A DNA stretch of 64,000 bases from Thiosymbion sp942492625 (GTDB taxonomy: Bacteria; Pseudomonadota; Gammaproteobacteria; Chromatiales; Chromatiaceae), in NCBI GenBank assembly GCA_942492625.1, contig CALOFM010000019.1, forward strand, positions 310,001 through 374,000. Direction: 5' to 3'. The position numbers were made by a program, and so were the translations under genes. The notes under the pieces are model-generated. The model did no database searches, had not been told where the DNA came from, and worked only from the letters and a program-made list of their open reading frames with translations. The number at the start of each line of letters is the position of its first letter. Position 1 is the first letter of the stretch. Positions 1 through 9,651 of this stretch are shown here, piece after piece.

Positions 1-466
1 GCCCGCCGTGGAAGATGGACATGAGCAGGCTCTCGGCCAGGTCGTCCAGGTGCTGGGCCAGGGCCAGCACCCCGTAGCCCTCGCGGCGACAAGTACTGTA
101 GATGATGCCCCGCTTCATGCGCGAGCAGTAGGCGCAGAAGGAGTCCCCGTCCATGTGCTCCTTGGCCTGCTCCATGATGGGCTGTTGCTCGTAGAACCAA
201 GGCAGGCCGAGGCTGTCGTAATAGTTCCGTAGCGGCCCCGGATCGAAGCCTGGCACCTGCGGATCGACGGTGACGACACCCAGCTCGAAACGCACGGGGG
301 CGTAGCTCTGCAGATGGCGCAGGATCGCGAGCAGAGACAGGGAGTCCTTGCCGCCGGAGACACCGAGCAGTATGCGGTCGCCATCGCGGATCATGCCGTA
401 GTCGACGACGGCCTTTCCGACTTGGCGCAGGAGCGACTTGGGTGGTTTGATGCCGGTTCCGCTCAT
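1..466 (-). CDS. ttcA: TtcA-family tRNA thiolation protein (partial)
   Basis: This is the N-terminal 155 residues of a gene that runs off the left edge. A PP-loop ATP-pyrophosphatase motif (SGGKDS, about residues 37-42) is followed by a CxxC pair (CAYC, about residues 110-113) and then LAQHLDDLAES. That order is typical of TtcA, which adenylates tRNA cytidine-32 and inserts sulfur using an iron-sulfur cluster. E. coli TtcA has GHHRDD where this protein has AQHLDD, so it may be a divergent TtcA-like paralogue. The ATG at 466 is followed directly by a family-like N-terminus. The gene is divergent from the paraslipin gene, with a pair of palindromes between them. Confidence 0.8.
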   Translation of the reverse strand, partial: MSGTGIKPPKSLLRQVGKAVVDYGMIRDGDRILLGVSGGKDSLSLLAILRHLQSYAPVRFELGVVTVDPQVPGFDPGPLRNYYDSLGLPWFYEQQPIMEQAKEHMDGDSFCAYCSRMKRGIIYSTCRREGYGVLALAQHLDDLAESLLMSIFHGG

Positions 467-489
467 GGGTCGGAAGTGTAACGGACTAT

Positions 490-543
490 GGGTCGGACTT
501 CAGTCCGACTCCGATCTGCTTGTCGGGCTGCAGCCCGACCCAC
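490..543. repeat. Two tandem REP-like palindromes
   Basis: Two near-identical 18-bp perfect palindromes (492-509, core GGACTTCAGTCC, and 522-539, core GGGCTGCAGCCC) lie 12 bp apart. Their outer flanks (TGGGTCGG and CCGACCCA) also pair with each other, so a cruciform or a two-hairpin structure is possible. This resembles the intergenic REP-type palindromes common in gammaproteobacteria. The pair sits between divergent genes, so it is not obviously a terminator. Confidence 0.6.
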
Positions 544-596
544 AGCAACGCGCAGCGGGTATACTTACAGCCTTGCCAAAACAGGAGTCGAACATC

Positions 597-1549
<953 letters not shown>

Positions 1550-1553
<4 letters not shown>

Positions 1554-2026
1554 CCCCTGGCTGGCTCGCCGAGCTCGGCCCCTGGCACTGGCTCCTGCTT
1601 GCCATCGCGCTGATTATCTTGGAGGTACTCACCCCCACCGCCTTCTTCATGTGGCTGGCGGTTGCGGCGGGATTGGTCGCAGTGGTGTTGGCGGTCTCCT
1701 CGGACATCGGCTGGCAGGTCCAGTTGCTCCTGTTCGCCGTCCTCAGCGTGCTGAGCCTGGTCACCGGACGGCATTATCTCAAACGCCACCCCATCGCCAC
1801 CGACGAGCCGACCCTCAACAAGCGTGGGCACCATTACATCGGCCGCATCTTCACCCTGGAGCAGCCCATCGTGAACGGCGTAGGAAAGCTGCGCGTGGAC
1901 GACACCAGCTGGAAGGTCGCTGGCGAGGATTGCCTGGCGGGGACCCGGGTTACGGTGACCGGGGTCGACGGCGTCGTGCTGCTCGTCGCCTGCATCGGAT
2001 CGGGCTCCTGCCCCGCAACGCCCTAG
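1550..2026 (+). CDS. NfeD-family membrane protein
   Basis: The 158-aa protein has about three hydrophobic helices (residues 10-75), then a small beta-rich domain with GKLRVDDTSWKV, the OB-fold NfeD C-terminal domain. It is the short form without the protease domain. It is translationally coupled to the paraslipin gene (4-bp overlap), and the pair probably acts as an SPFH/NfeD membrane-scaffold unit. The TAG stop lies inside the left arm of the palindromic element at 2023-2082, so the extreme C-terminus (GSGSCPATP) may have been changed by that insertion. Confidence 0.88.
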
Positions 2027-2082
2027 TGCTCCGTCAGGGAGATATTGATGGTCTCAGCACTACCCCCTTGACGGAGCACTAG
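2023..2082. mobile_element. 60-bp MITE-like inverted-repeat element
   Basis: Perfect 14-bp terminal inverted repeats (CTAGTGCTCCGTCA at 2023-2036 and its complement at 2069-2082) enclose 32 bp. The arms extend a little further as GGG and CCC. The element provides the TAG stop of the NfeD gene and ends three bases before the probable start of the NRDE gene. No transposase is encoded. It could equally be a stem-loop terminator, although no T-run follows. Confidence 0.6.
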
Positions 2083-2085
2083 CCT

Positions 2086-2841
2086 ATTTGCACCCTGGTG
2101 ATCCTGCGGCGCCCCGCGGACGGCTGGCCCCTGCTGCTGGCCGCGAACCGGGACGAAATGCGCGGCCGCCCCGCGAAGGCCCCGGCGCGCCACTGGCCGG
2201 ATCGCCCGGAGGTGGTGGCGGGCATCGATCTCACCGGCGGCGGTAGCTGGCTGGGAATGAACGACCAAGGGGTCGTGGCAGCGGTCATGAACCGGGAAGG
2301 TACCCTGGGCCCTGCGGATGGAAAACGCAGCCGCGGCGAGCTGGTGCTCGAGGCCCTGGACCACGCCGAGGCCAAGGAGGCCGCCGGCGCACTGGCGGAC
2401 CTGCATCCGGACGCCTACCGTGCCTTCAACCTGGTGATCGCGGATCCCAAGGACGCCTACTGGCTGCGCCACGGGGGCGACGGCGAGATCCGCGTCCACC
2501 CCATCCCGCCCGGGCTGCACATGCTCAGCGCCACGGAGCTCGACGACCCCGGATATCCGCGTATCCGCGCCTTCCTCGACCGATTCAAAGCCATGAAGAC
2601 ACCGGATCCCCGCCGAGCACACTGGCAAGAGTGGCGAAGCCTGCTGGAAAGCCGGGAGTACCCGCCGGGGTCAGGCCCCACCGCGGCCATGAACTTGGAT
2701 CTGGGCAACGGCTTCGGCACCGTCTCCAGCGCCTTGATCGCCCTGCCCGCTCACCCGGGATTCGGAGCGCAGCCGCTCTGGCTTCACGCCGAAGGGCCGC
2801 CGGACCTGGCGCCGTTCCATCCTGTCGATCTCAATTCCTGA
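2086..2841 (+). CDS. NRDE/TANGO2-family protein
   Basis: The NRDE signature (AANRDEM) and the ANRDE...GGGSWLGMN architecture identify the NRDE (TANGO2 homologue) family, whose members are about 250 aa and functionally undefined. Members typically begin Met-Cys-x-Leu with a conserved Cys2. Here the frame reads ATT-TGC-ACC-CTG-GTG from 2086, giving (M)CTLVILRRP, so an ATT start is the only way to keep Cys2. The alternative GTG at 2098 would delete it. The palindromic element immediately upstream may have replaced the original ATG and leader. Later family motifs such as GGDGEIRVHPIPPGLHM are intact. Confidence 0.85.
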   Translation: MCTLVILRRPADGWPLLLAANRDEMRGRPAKAPARHWPDRPEVVAGIDLTGGGSWLGMNDQGVVAAVMNREGTLGPADGKRSRGELVLEALDHAEAKEAAGALADLHPDAYRAFNLVIADPKDAYWLRHGGDGEIRVHPIPPGLHMLSATELDDPGYPRIRAFLDRFKAMKTPDPRRAHWQEWRSLLESREYPPGSGPTAAMNLDLGNGFGTVSSALIALPAHPGFGAQPLWLHAEGPPDLAPFHPVDLNS

Positions 2842-2864
2842 GCTGTACCACTTCGGAGCCCACC

Positions 2865-5297
2865 ATGGTCCGCCGTATCCTGCTCTTCGCCCTCGCCGCC
2901 GCGGTTCTCCTCTGCCTTCTCGGGGGGGCCTTCTTGGTGTGGGCGGCGAAGCGGGCGGAGCCGACCTACTCCGGCGAGATCACCGCGACCCGGCTTGAGA
3001 GTCCGGTGAAGGTCCGGTTCGGTCCCAACGCCGTACCCACCGTCGAGGCCCAAAGCCTGGAGGATCTGCTTTTTGCCCAGGGCTATCTGCTCGCCTCCGA
3101 GCGCATGTGGCAGATGGACCTGATGCGCCGGCTGGCGTCCGGCCGCTTAGCGGAGGTGCTCGGCGAGGATGCGCTGGCGGTGGACCGCATGTTTCGTACC
3201 TTCGGATTGATGCAAGCCGCGAAGGCGTCCTTCGAGGCGCTGGAAGAGCCCTACCGCGGAATGCTCGAAGACTATTCGGCAGGGGTCAACGCCTACCGAG
3301 AGCAGGCCGCCGACCGCTTGCCCCTGGAGTACCTGATCGCGCGTTTCGAGCCTGCCCCCTGGACTCCCGTGGATAGCCTGGCGATCGCCGAGTACATGTC
3401 CTGGATGCTCTCGTTCAACGCCCGCGAGGAGCTGGTCTTCATGCGCATGGCCGCGCGGGTGGGTCCGGAACGTGCGCGGGAGCTGTTCCCCACCGACGAG
3501 GGGATACCGGGTCCGGCGCCCGCCCTCGAAGCCTTCGCGGATTCTGCACGGCTCTTGGAGCGCTTCGACGAGCTGCTGGCCCTACCCGCCCGCTGGGCGC
3601 TGCCGACGCCGGGTGCCGCCAGCAACGCCTGGGCGATTAACGGCGAGCGTACCTACGACGGTCAGGCCCTGCTGGCGAACGATTCCCACTTGGCCCCGAC
3701 CACGCCAGGCATCTGGTACCAGCTGGAGATGATCGCCCCGGGCTATCAAGTCGCCGGCGTCGCCCTGCCGGGCGTGCCCCTGATCCTGATCGGCCACAAT
3801 GAGCACCTCGCGTGGGGATTCACCACCGTATTGGCGGACACCCAGGATATCTTCGTGGAGCGATTGACCGAAGATGGAACGGGCGTGATGAGGCCCGACG
3901 GCAAGCCCGGGGAGATCCAGACCCGAACGGAGGAGATCGGAGTCAAGGGGCGGCCGGAGCCGGTGCAGATCCAGATTCGCAGCACCAGCCACGGCGTCAT
4001 CGTCAACGATATCCTGGGCGACACTGCCGGTACCCGCACGGACCTCCCGAACCAGGACACCGAGGATCTGTTGGCCCTGCGCACCAACCTGGAAGTCCCC
4101 GAGCGCGCATTCCCGGCCCTTTACCGGCTGAATACGGCCAGCTCCCTGAGCGACGCACAGACGGCGGTCCTGGACATCAAGCACAGCTCCCAGAACCTGA
4201 TGCTGGCCCACCGCGGCGGCGGCATCGGCTGGCAGGTCAACGGGGCGCTCCCGATACGCGGGGAGGACCAGGGCACCTTCCCCTCTCCCGGCTGGGAGCC
4301 GGGTTACGGCTGGCAGGGCTACTACCCGTCGAATCAAAATCCCGGCTTGACCAACCCCCCCGGTTACGCCCTGGTGACGGCGAACAACCGCACCATCCCC
4401 CTGGACCACCCGATCCCCGTCACCCGTTCCTGGATGGCCCCGTTCCGCGCCGAGCGCATCGAGGAGCTGATCAATTCCCGCAACCCCCTGAGCGCGGAAG
4501 ACCTGGCGCGGATTCAGCTCGACCGTACCAGCGTCCAGGCAAGGCGCTTCAAGCAGGCGCTCGGCCGCTCCGCCCGGGAGCTGCGCGAGCTGGACCCGGA
4601 GGCCCGCCGTATCGCCGACGAGTACCTGATGACCTGGGACGGCAACTTCGAGCCCGAGAGCCGGGCCGCCGCCCTGTTCGCCCTGCTCCAGCCGGCCCTC
4701 TACGAGCACCTGTTCGGGGACGAGCTCGGGGAGGACCTGCCCTTGCTCATGTCCATCGCCATCATCAGCTACAACGCCCTGGAGGAAGCCTTGTATTCGG
4801 GGCAGTCGAGCTTCTGGGACGACGTGCGCACACCCGAGCGGGAAGGCCCTGCCCACGTCTGGGCGCGGGCACTGCGCAGCGCCAAGACCGAGCTTGACGA
4901 GCGCATGCCCGAGCTCGGCGAGCAGCGCCTGGACCGCCTGCGGCACCTGTCCTTCCCCCACGCCTTCAATCGCATTCCCCTGCTGGGCGGGCTGTTCGGT
5001 GTCGGCCCCATTCCAGTCGGCGGCGACGCACATGTGGTGAACACGATGAAGACCTACCCCACCGACCCGGGGAAGGCCCTGTTCGTTCCCTCCATGCGGG
5101 TGGTGTACACGCCGGCGGATTGGTCACAGACGCGGGGGACCCTCAACCTGGGGCAGTCCGGGCACAGACTCTCGCCTTATCGCACGGATCAGCTGGAGGA
5201 TTGGTTGGAGGGGCGGTCACGTCCTTGGCCCTGGGGTGGGCCTGCGCCGGGAGGCGAGATCGGGGTGATGGTGATGAAGCCAGAGTCGGATTCTTAG
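2865..5297 (+). CDS. Penicillin amidase (acylase) family N-terminal nucleophile hydrolase
   Basis: The 810-aa protein starts at the ATG at 2865 with a signal or anchor helix (residues 3-24). The penicillin-amidase layout follows: an alpha chain beginning AQGYLLASERMWQMDLMRR, a spacer, and the autocatalytic Ser at residue 253 (AASNAWAI). The beta chain has LLANDSHL, GVPLILIGHNEHLAWGFT and NNRT. Relatives hydrolyse beta-lactam side chains or N-acyl-homoserine lactones in the periplasm; the substrate cannot be read from sequence. The last 81 bp overlap the 3' end of a convergent gene. Confidence 0.9.
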   Translation: MVRRILLFALAAAVLLCLLGGAFLVWAAKRAEPTYSGEITATRLESPVKVRFGPNAVPTVEAQSLEDLLFAQGYLLASERMWQMDLMRRLASGRLAEVLGEDALAVDRMFRTFGLMQAAKASFEALEEPYRGMLEDYSAGVNAYREQAADRLPLEYLIARFEPAPWTPVDSLAIAEYMSWMLSFNAREELVFMRMAARVGPERARELFPTDEGIPGPAPALEAFADSARLLERFDELLALPARWALPTPGAASNAWAINGERTYDGQALLANDSHLAPTTPGIWYQLEMIAPGYQVAGVALPGVPLILIGHNEHLAWGFTTVLADTQDIFVERLTEDGTGVMRPDGKPGEIQTRTEEIGVKGRPEPVQIQIRSTSHGVIVNDILGDTAGTRTDLPNQDTEDLLALRTNLEVPERAFPALYRLNTASSLSDAQTAVLDIKHSSQNLMLAHRGGGIGWQVNGALPIRGEDQGTFPSPGWEPGYGWQGYYPSNQNPGLTNPPGYALVTANNRTIPLDHPIPVTRSWMAPFRAERIEELINSRNPLSAEDLARIQLDRTSVQARRFKQALGRSARELRELDPEARRIADEYLMTWDGNFEPESRAAALFALLQPALYEHLFGDELGEDLPLLMSIAIISYNALEEALYSGQSSFWDDVRTPEREGPAHVWARALRSAKTELDERMPELGEQRLDRLRHLSFPHAFNRIPLLGGLFGVGPIPVGGDAHVVNTMKTYPTDPGKALFVPSMRVVYTPADWSQTRGTLNLGQSGHRLSPYRTDQLEDWLEGRSRPWPWGGPAPGGEIGVMVMKPESDS

Positions 5298-5855
5298 CAG
5301 CTCACCTGCGACCCAGGTCATGATGTCCCTCTCGATCTGCTCCTGATGGTCCAGGTAGCGCGTCAGATGCCATTCGCAAGGCTGCGCGAAGTAGACTTCA
5401 CGCATTTTTTCCAGGGCGTCGACGAAGGCGTTGGCCCGGCGTCGCATCCGATCGAGCTGCTGCAGCGAATTGAACCCGGCGATATCGGTGGTGGATGCGG
5501 CGGCGCCAAAGCCCAGCTTCCATCGCCTGTTCAGGGCGTCCTCCAGGTCGCTGCCGAGAGCACGCTCCGCAACCACTCGACGCATGTTGGCCATCTCGAT
5601 CCTGACCGCCCCGATGCTGGCGTCGTTCGCGGCGATCATCGCTTGCGCTGCCCGTCCATAGACATTGGCCGCGTCGAGAGCATTGTCCGCAGCAAAGGGG
5701 CCGGCCTCCCGGTCCGTGATCTGCAGCAGGCGCAGTAGCTGGTCGTCGTCCAGGTCGAGCCGCAGCTTGAGCTCTTCGTGGGTTATGCGCCCCGGCTCTA
5801 CGGCACGCGCATGGTGCAATTGGCGGATCGCCTCCTCCCCCGTTTCCTCCGGCAT
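5217..5855 (-). CDS. Uncharacterised alpha-helical protein
   Basis: I do not recognise this 212-aa protein. It is predicted mostly helical, with charged stretches (THEELKLRLDLDDDQLLRLL) and a later DALEKMREVYFAQPCEWHLTRY region. Its ATG overlaps the stop of the preceding gene (TGATG), so it is co-translated with it. The last 27 residues are antisense to the acylase gene and are low-complexity (HHHHPD, RRRPTPGPRT). A single-base error near 5310 would end the protein near the acylase stop instead. It may be the C-terminal part of the same system as the two upstream genes. Confidence 0.6.
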   Translation of the reverse strand: MPEETGEEAIRQLHHARAVEPGRITHEELKLRLDLDDDQLLRLLQITDREAGPFAADNALDAANVYGRAAQAMIAANDASIGAVRIEMANMRRVVAERALGSDLEDALNRRWKLGFGAAASTTDIAGFNSLQQLDRMRRRANAFVDALEKMREVYFAQPCEWHLTRYLDHQEQIERDIMTWVAGELLRIRLWLHHHHPDLASRRRPTPGPRT

Positions 5856-6930
5856 CAGCCCGAGGGCGGCCTGCTCCGGCCCACGAAATGCTCCAGCAGT
5901 CGCTCGGCCAGCGAGCCGAAACTATCGAGAGAAACGCCGAGACCTGCAGAGCCGGCCTGCGCGTGACTGCGAAGCTCCTCGATCTCCACCAGGATCTCCC
6001 CGGCCCTCTCGCCGAAGACAGGAACGACGGACAGGGCGAAGTGTCCGCTACGCTTGACCCGGATGCCCAGGGAGAGCCCCATGGATGCGCCGGACCCGGC
6101 AGCAATCGAGAAGGATGCTCCGACCAGAAGGGACCCGCCGAGCTCCAGCTCACCGCGGGCCTCCAGGGTCAGGCCGAGCAAGCGCCCGTCCTCGAAAGCG
6201 GCAGCGACCTGACCGAGGTCATACGGGTCGGGCAGAGACCCGAGGTGGCGCGCGGCGGATGCCGCGAAGGAAGCGCCTCGGTCCGCATCCAGGTAGTAAT
6301 CGAGCGCGAGCGCGCTCCGGCCCGTTGCGCCAGCGGACATCCCACCCAAGCGAATCGGGATACCGGCGCTCAGTGCCGACCTGGCCACGCCCTCCAAGCC
6401 GATTCGCAAGGAACCCCCCGGAGCACCGGTTGTAGCCGGGAGTCTCGGCAAACCGTCCAGGACCAGGCGTTGACGGGCGCCACCGCTGGTCTCCGCCGAG
6501 CCCCCAGCATCACCCGGACTTTCGCCGAGGCCTGCTCATCGACTGATGAGGTACCGCCAACGACCGGCCAGACGACTCTCGTGTCCAGGTCCTCGCAAGG
6601 ACCACGGCCAAGCATGTCCAAGGGGCAGAGAAGGGGACGGAGCTGCTCGCGTGAGAGCGCGTCCGGGTTCCGCGGCAATCGCCGCCAAGGATCACCGATC
6701 TGCGACGGATCCATTGGCGAGTAGCCCGCGAGCAGCTCACCGAGTCGGATTCGGGCGCCCCGGTCCCCGTCCGCATTGCGTACGAAAAGGTCCATCAGTG
6801 CATCGACCGCCCCCGGGTCCAAGCCCGGACGCTCGGGCGCCAGCACCGCCAGCACCGCCAGCGCCCCGAGCAGCTTCCGGTCTTCTTCCAAATCAAGCAC
6901 CAGCCCCCGGGCGCCGAGTAGCCAGCTCAT
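5855..6930 (-). CDS. Uncharacterised two-part protein (frame break in a C5 run)
   Basis: Two overlapping open frames look like one gene. The first begins at ATG 6930 (MSWLLGARGLVLDLEEDR) and is helical. The second continues to 5855 as a glycine/serine-rich, probably beta-structured part (GASFSIAAGSGASMGLSLGI). Adding one base in the C-run at 6501-6505 joins them smoothly: RVMLG-GSAETSGGARQRLVLDGLPRL. Read unbroken this is about 358 aa. Otherwise they are a 186-aa gene (6370-6930) overlapping a TTG-started gene (5855-6451) by 82 bp. I know no family match. It lies 7 bp downstream of the HEAT-repeat gene. Confidence 0.55.
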
Positions 6931-6937
6931 CTTGGGA

Positions 6938-7927
6938 TCAGTCCTCGTCCAGGCACCAAATTTCCTGCAACCGGGAGAGCACCCCCGCATCGCCCCGCCG
7001 CTTGAGGGCCGCTTCCAGGCGCCGACGCAGCTTGTGGTTGGCACGATAGACCAGCATTTCACCGATGATCAGCCCGGCACTCTTCGCATCGCCGCGCTCC
7101 ACGACACAGAGAAGCCAGTCGAAGGCGGCCTCGCTGCGGTGGAGGACGGCGGCGCGCAGCAGCACCCGGTCCACGTCCCGCTTAAGCGGTTGCCCTTCCC
7201 AGCGCTCACGCAGCAGCTCTAAGGCCTGGTCCAGTCTGGACTCACCCAATGCCAGCGCCGCGAGCTCAGCGATGGCGGGGTCCGGGTCGTCCAGAAATTC
7301 GGCCACGAAGCCCGGCGCCTCGTCCGGCGCCACCTGCAGCAGGCCACCCAGGCAGTCGCCGATCACTTCGAGCTCGCGATCCCCCGCCAGCAGCTTGGAG
7401 CGCAGTACCGCCTCCGCTGCCAGGGGCTCGGTGCAGGCGATGGCACGGGCTGCACCGCTGCGGGCGTGGGGCTCAGGGTCGTGCAGCAGTGCGACCAGCT
7501 CGATTATGGCCCGGGGGTAGGGGGTGCTGACCAGGCCCATAGCGCAGGAGCAGCGTAGGTCGACCGCGGTATCGACGGTACCTCCCCAAACGGGCTCGGG
7601 TTGGCGGTAACGGGTCCCGGCGGCGTAGAAGGCGCTGTCCAGCGAATCCAGGGCCACCAAAGCGCGGGCGATGGCACCCTTGGCGGTGCAGCTCGGGTCC
7701 TTCTTGGCCGGGTTCTTCAGATGACGATTGTAAGCGCGGATCAGGTCCGGCTCCAGGCCATAGAGCAAGCGCTCGGCGCAGATCTCAGCCGCCCGTGCGA
7801 CTTGCAGGTAATGGGGATCCGCCAGGGCCTTTCGGGTGGCATCTGCAACAGCTTCGGCTTCCCGCGTTTCGCACAAACGCCGATGCTGCTCGATGCGCTC
7901 GCGAACGTCGGGTCTCTTACCTGACAC
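6938..7927 (-). CDS. HEAT-repeat protein
   Basis: The 329-aa protein is entirely helical, with repeated HEAT-type units (LLHDPEPHARSGAARAIA, FLDDPDPAIAELAALALGE, residues about 160-260). Such alpha-solenoids usually act as adaptors or scaffolds; no catalytic motif is visible. It is the first gene of a three-gene minus-strand unit with 7-bp and TGATG spacing, so it probably binds a product of that unit. Some HEAT proteins accompany type VI secretion effector cassettes, but nothing else here supports that. Confidence 0.7.
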   Translation of the reverse strand: MSGKRPDVRERIEQHRRLCETREAEAVADATRKALADPHYLQVARAAEICAERLLYGLEPDLIRAYNRHLKNPAKKDPSCTAKGAIARALVALDSLDSAFYAAGTRYRQPEPVWGGTVDTAVDLRCSCAMGLVSTPYPRAIIELVALLHDPEPHARSGAARAIACTEPLAAEAVLRSKLLAGDRELEVIGDCLGGLLQVAPDEAPGFVAEFLDDPDPAIAELAALALGESRLDQALELLRERWEGQPLKRDVDRVLLRAAVLHRSEAAFDWLLCVVERGDAKSAGLIIGEMLVYRANHKLRRRLEAALKRRGDAGVLSRLQEIWCLDED

Positions 7928-8045
7928 GCTGGAGCTTCAAGATCTCACTGAGATAGGTCCGGTAGGCTGGGTTGAGAACCGAAACCCGGCACGGAGGCCG
8001 GGCGAAAAGACAAGCAAAATGGTATGAGATTTGACAGAAATCGCC

Positions 8046-8831
8046 TTAGTCCGTCGGCACGAGGTCTCGATACGCATGCCAGGTTGCATGTCCAATCAGG
8101 GGCATCGACACGACCAGGCCGATGTAGAAAGTGGCGATGCCGACGCCCACGAACATGACGATCAACGAGGCCCACAGGGTCATGGCCTGCCAATTCTTCC
8201 ATACCGCCCGCATACTGGTCTGCATGGCGGTGAGCACGTCCACCCGCCGGTCCATGAGCATGGGCACGCTGATGGCGGTGATGCTGAAGGTGAAGCCGGC
8301 GATCAGGGCACCGGCGAAGATGCCGCTGAACAGGAACACGGGGCTTTTGCCGGAGAGGAAGACCTCCGGAATGAAGTTTTCCCAGGTCGGTACTGGCTGA
8401 TCGTAGAAGAGGGCGAACACCAGGAGGGCCGCCAGCATCCAGACCAGCACCACCAACACCAGGACCAAGGCCATGGCCGAGAGGTGTACCTCGTTAACCT
8501 TCCACGCCTTGGTGGCGTTGCAGAACTGGACCTCTTCGCCCCGCTCCAGACTCGCGCTGATCTGATAGAGTCCGATGCCAAGGAGCGGTGCGACCAGGAA
8601 AAACCCGGCAGCAAGGGGCGGGATGATGAAGAACAGCTGCTCGTACACGAGCCCGAAGGTCAGCAGGTAGCTGATGACGACAAATGCGGCCCCGTAAGAC
8701 AGGCTGAACTTGGGCGCCTCGCGCAGGTCTTTCCACCCCTTGCCGAGCCATTCCCAGGGGTGATCCAGGGTGATTTCGTTGACTTTCGGCGGGCCGGAAT
8801 GCGGATCTGCGATTGTGGCTTCTTGGGCCAT
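8046..8831 (-). CDS. DUF2189 integral membrane protein
   Basis: This 261-aa protein has about six hydrophobic segments and the DUF2189 features: an N-terminal GWKDLREAPKFSLSYGAAF stretch and a C-terminal TFSITAISVPMLMDRRVD region. DUF2189 genes often sit beside cytochrome c oxidase genes, as here next to sco. The biochemical role is unknown; assembly or membrane insertion of oxidase components is an inference from context. It follows sco on the same strand after 29 bp. Confidence 0.85.
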   Translation of the reverse strand: MAQEATIADPHSGPPKVNEITLDHPWEWLGKGWKDLREAPKFSLSYGAAFVVISYLLTFGLVYEQLFFIIPPLAAGFFLVAPLLGIGLYQISASLERGEEVQFCNATKAWKVNEVHLSAMALVLVLVVLVWMLAALLVFALFYDQPVPTWENFIPEVFLSGKSPVFLFSGIFAGALIAGFTFSITAISVPMLMDRRVDVLTAMQTSMRAVWKNWQAMTLWASLIVMFVGVGIATFYIGLVVSMPLIGHATWHAYRDLVPTD

Positions 8832-8860
8832 TTCTTGTTCCTCCTACAACTATATTTCGG

Positions 8861-9538
8861 TCAGGGTTCGGTTGGCTTGCCCGCACTGATGGCCCGAAAG
8901 TCCTCGGCCATCATCCGTGGATTGTGCGGGGGGCCGAATATCGCCGATAGGCGGGCCTGGGGGTCAAGCAGCAACATGGATGCCGAATGGTCCACCATGT
9001 AGCCCATGGCCGTTTCCTGTTCCTCTGCCCGCTGATACAGGACACCGAGCTGCGCGGCCAGGGGGCGCAGTACCTCGTGGCCCGCGGTCGCCCCCCGGAT
9101 ACGCGGATTGAAGTAGCCGACATACTCACCGACGCGCTGTGGAGTGTCCCGCTCCGGGTCCACAGAAACAAACAGGAATTCCGGCTGCGGCTCCGCTGCG
9201 GACTTGGCCAGCTCCTTCTCCAGGGCGTTGTAGGTCGCCATCATGGTCGGGCACACGTCCGGGCAATGGGTGTATCCGAAGGCGAGGAAGGTCCAGCGCC
9301 CCGTCAGGGCGTCCCGATTCAGGGGCCGTTCGTCCTGGTCGATGAGCGCGAAATCCTCCAGGGGCTTAGGCTGCGGCAGCAGGGTCGCCGTCTTCAGGTC
9401 CATCGCGATCGATTCGGGCTTGGAATCACCGTCGAAGAGGATCAGGCCGAACCAGATCCCTGCCGCCACGAAGACGACCGCAAGAAAACCCAACGTGCGG
9501 CTGCCTAAGACCTGATCCAATTTCTGTTGCTCTGTCAT
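8861..9538 (-). CDS. SCO1/SenC/PrrC copper chaperone for cytochrome oxidase
   Basis: A membrane anchor (residues about 15-35) is followed by a thioredoxin-like domain with the copper-binding pair in CPDVCP (Cys92 and Cys96). The partner His is in MVDHSASMLLLD near residue 180. SCO proteins deliver or reduce copper for the CuA site of subunit II in the periplasm. All three ligands are present, so it should be active. It is divergent from the heme-copper-oxidase-like gene and separated by 113 bp. Confidence 0.93.
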   Translation of the reverse strand: MTEQQKLDQVLGSRTLGFLAVVFVAAGIWFGLILFDGDSKPESIAMDLKTATLLPQPKPLEDFALIDQDERPLNRDALTGRWTFLAFGYTHCPDVCPTMMATYNALEKELAKSAAEPQPEFLFVSVDPERDTPQRVGEYVGYFNPRIRGATAGHEVLRPLAAQLGVLYQRAEEQETAMGYMVDHSASMLLLDPQARLSAIFGPPHNPRMMAEDFRAISAGKPTEP

Positions 9539-9651
9539 TTGGCTTACTCCGAAGTCGATACCCTAACCCTTCCAAACAGCCCTGTCGCGTTCGCCTCAAC
9601 ACCCGCATCTCCCCTACAATTGCGGGTTTGGGCAATCGAGCAGGTGTGAAG

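Noticed and set aside
3582..5033. 483-codon antisense frame in the acylase gene
   Set aside because: Mirror of the acylase codons; no recognisable domain and no start signal.
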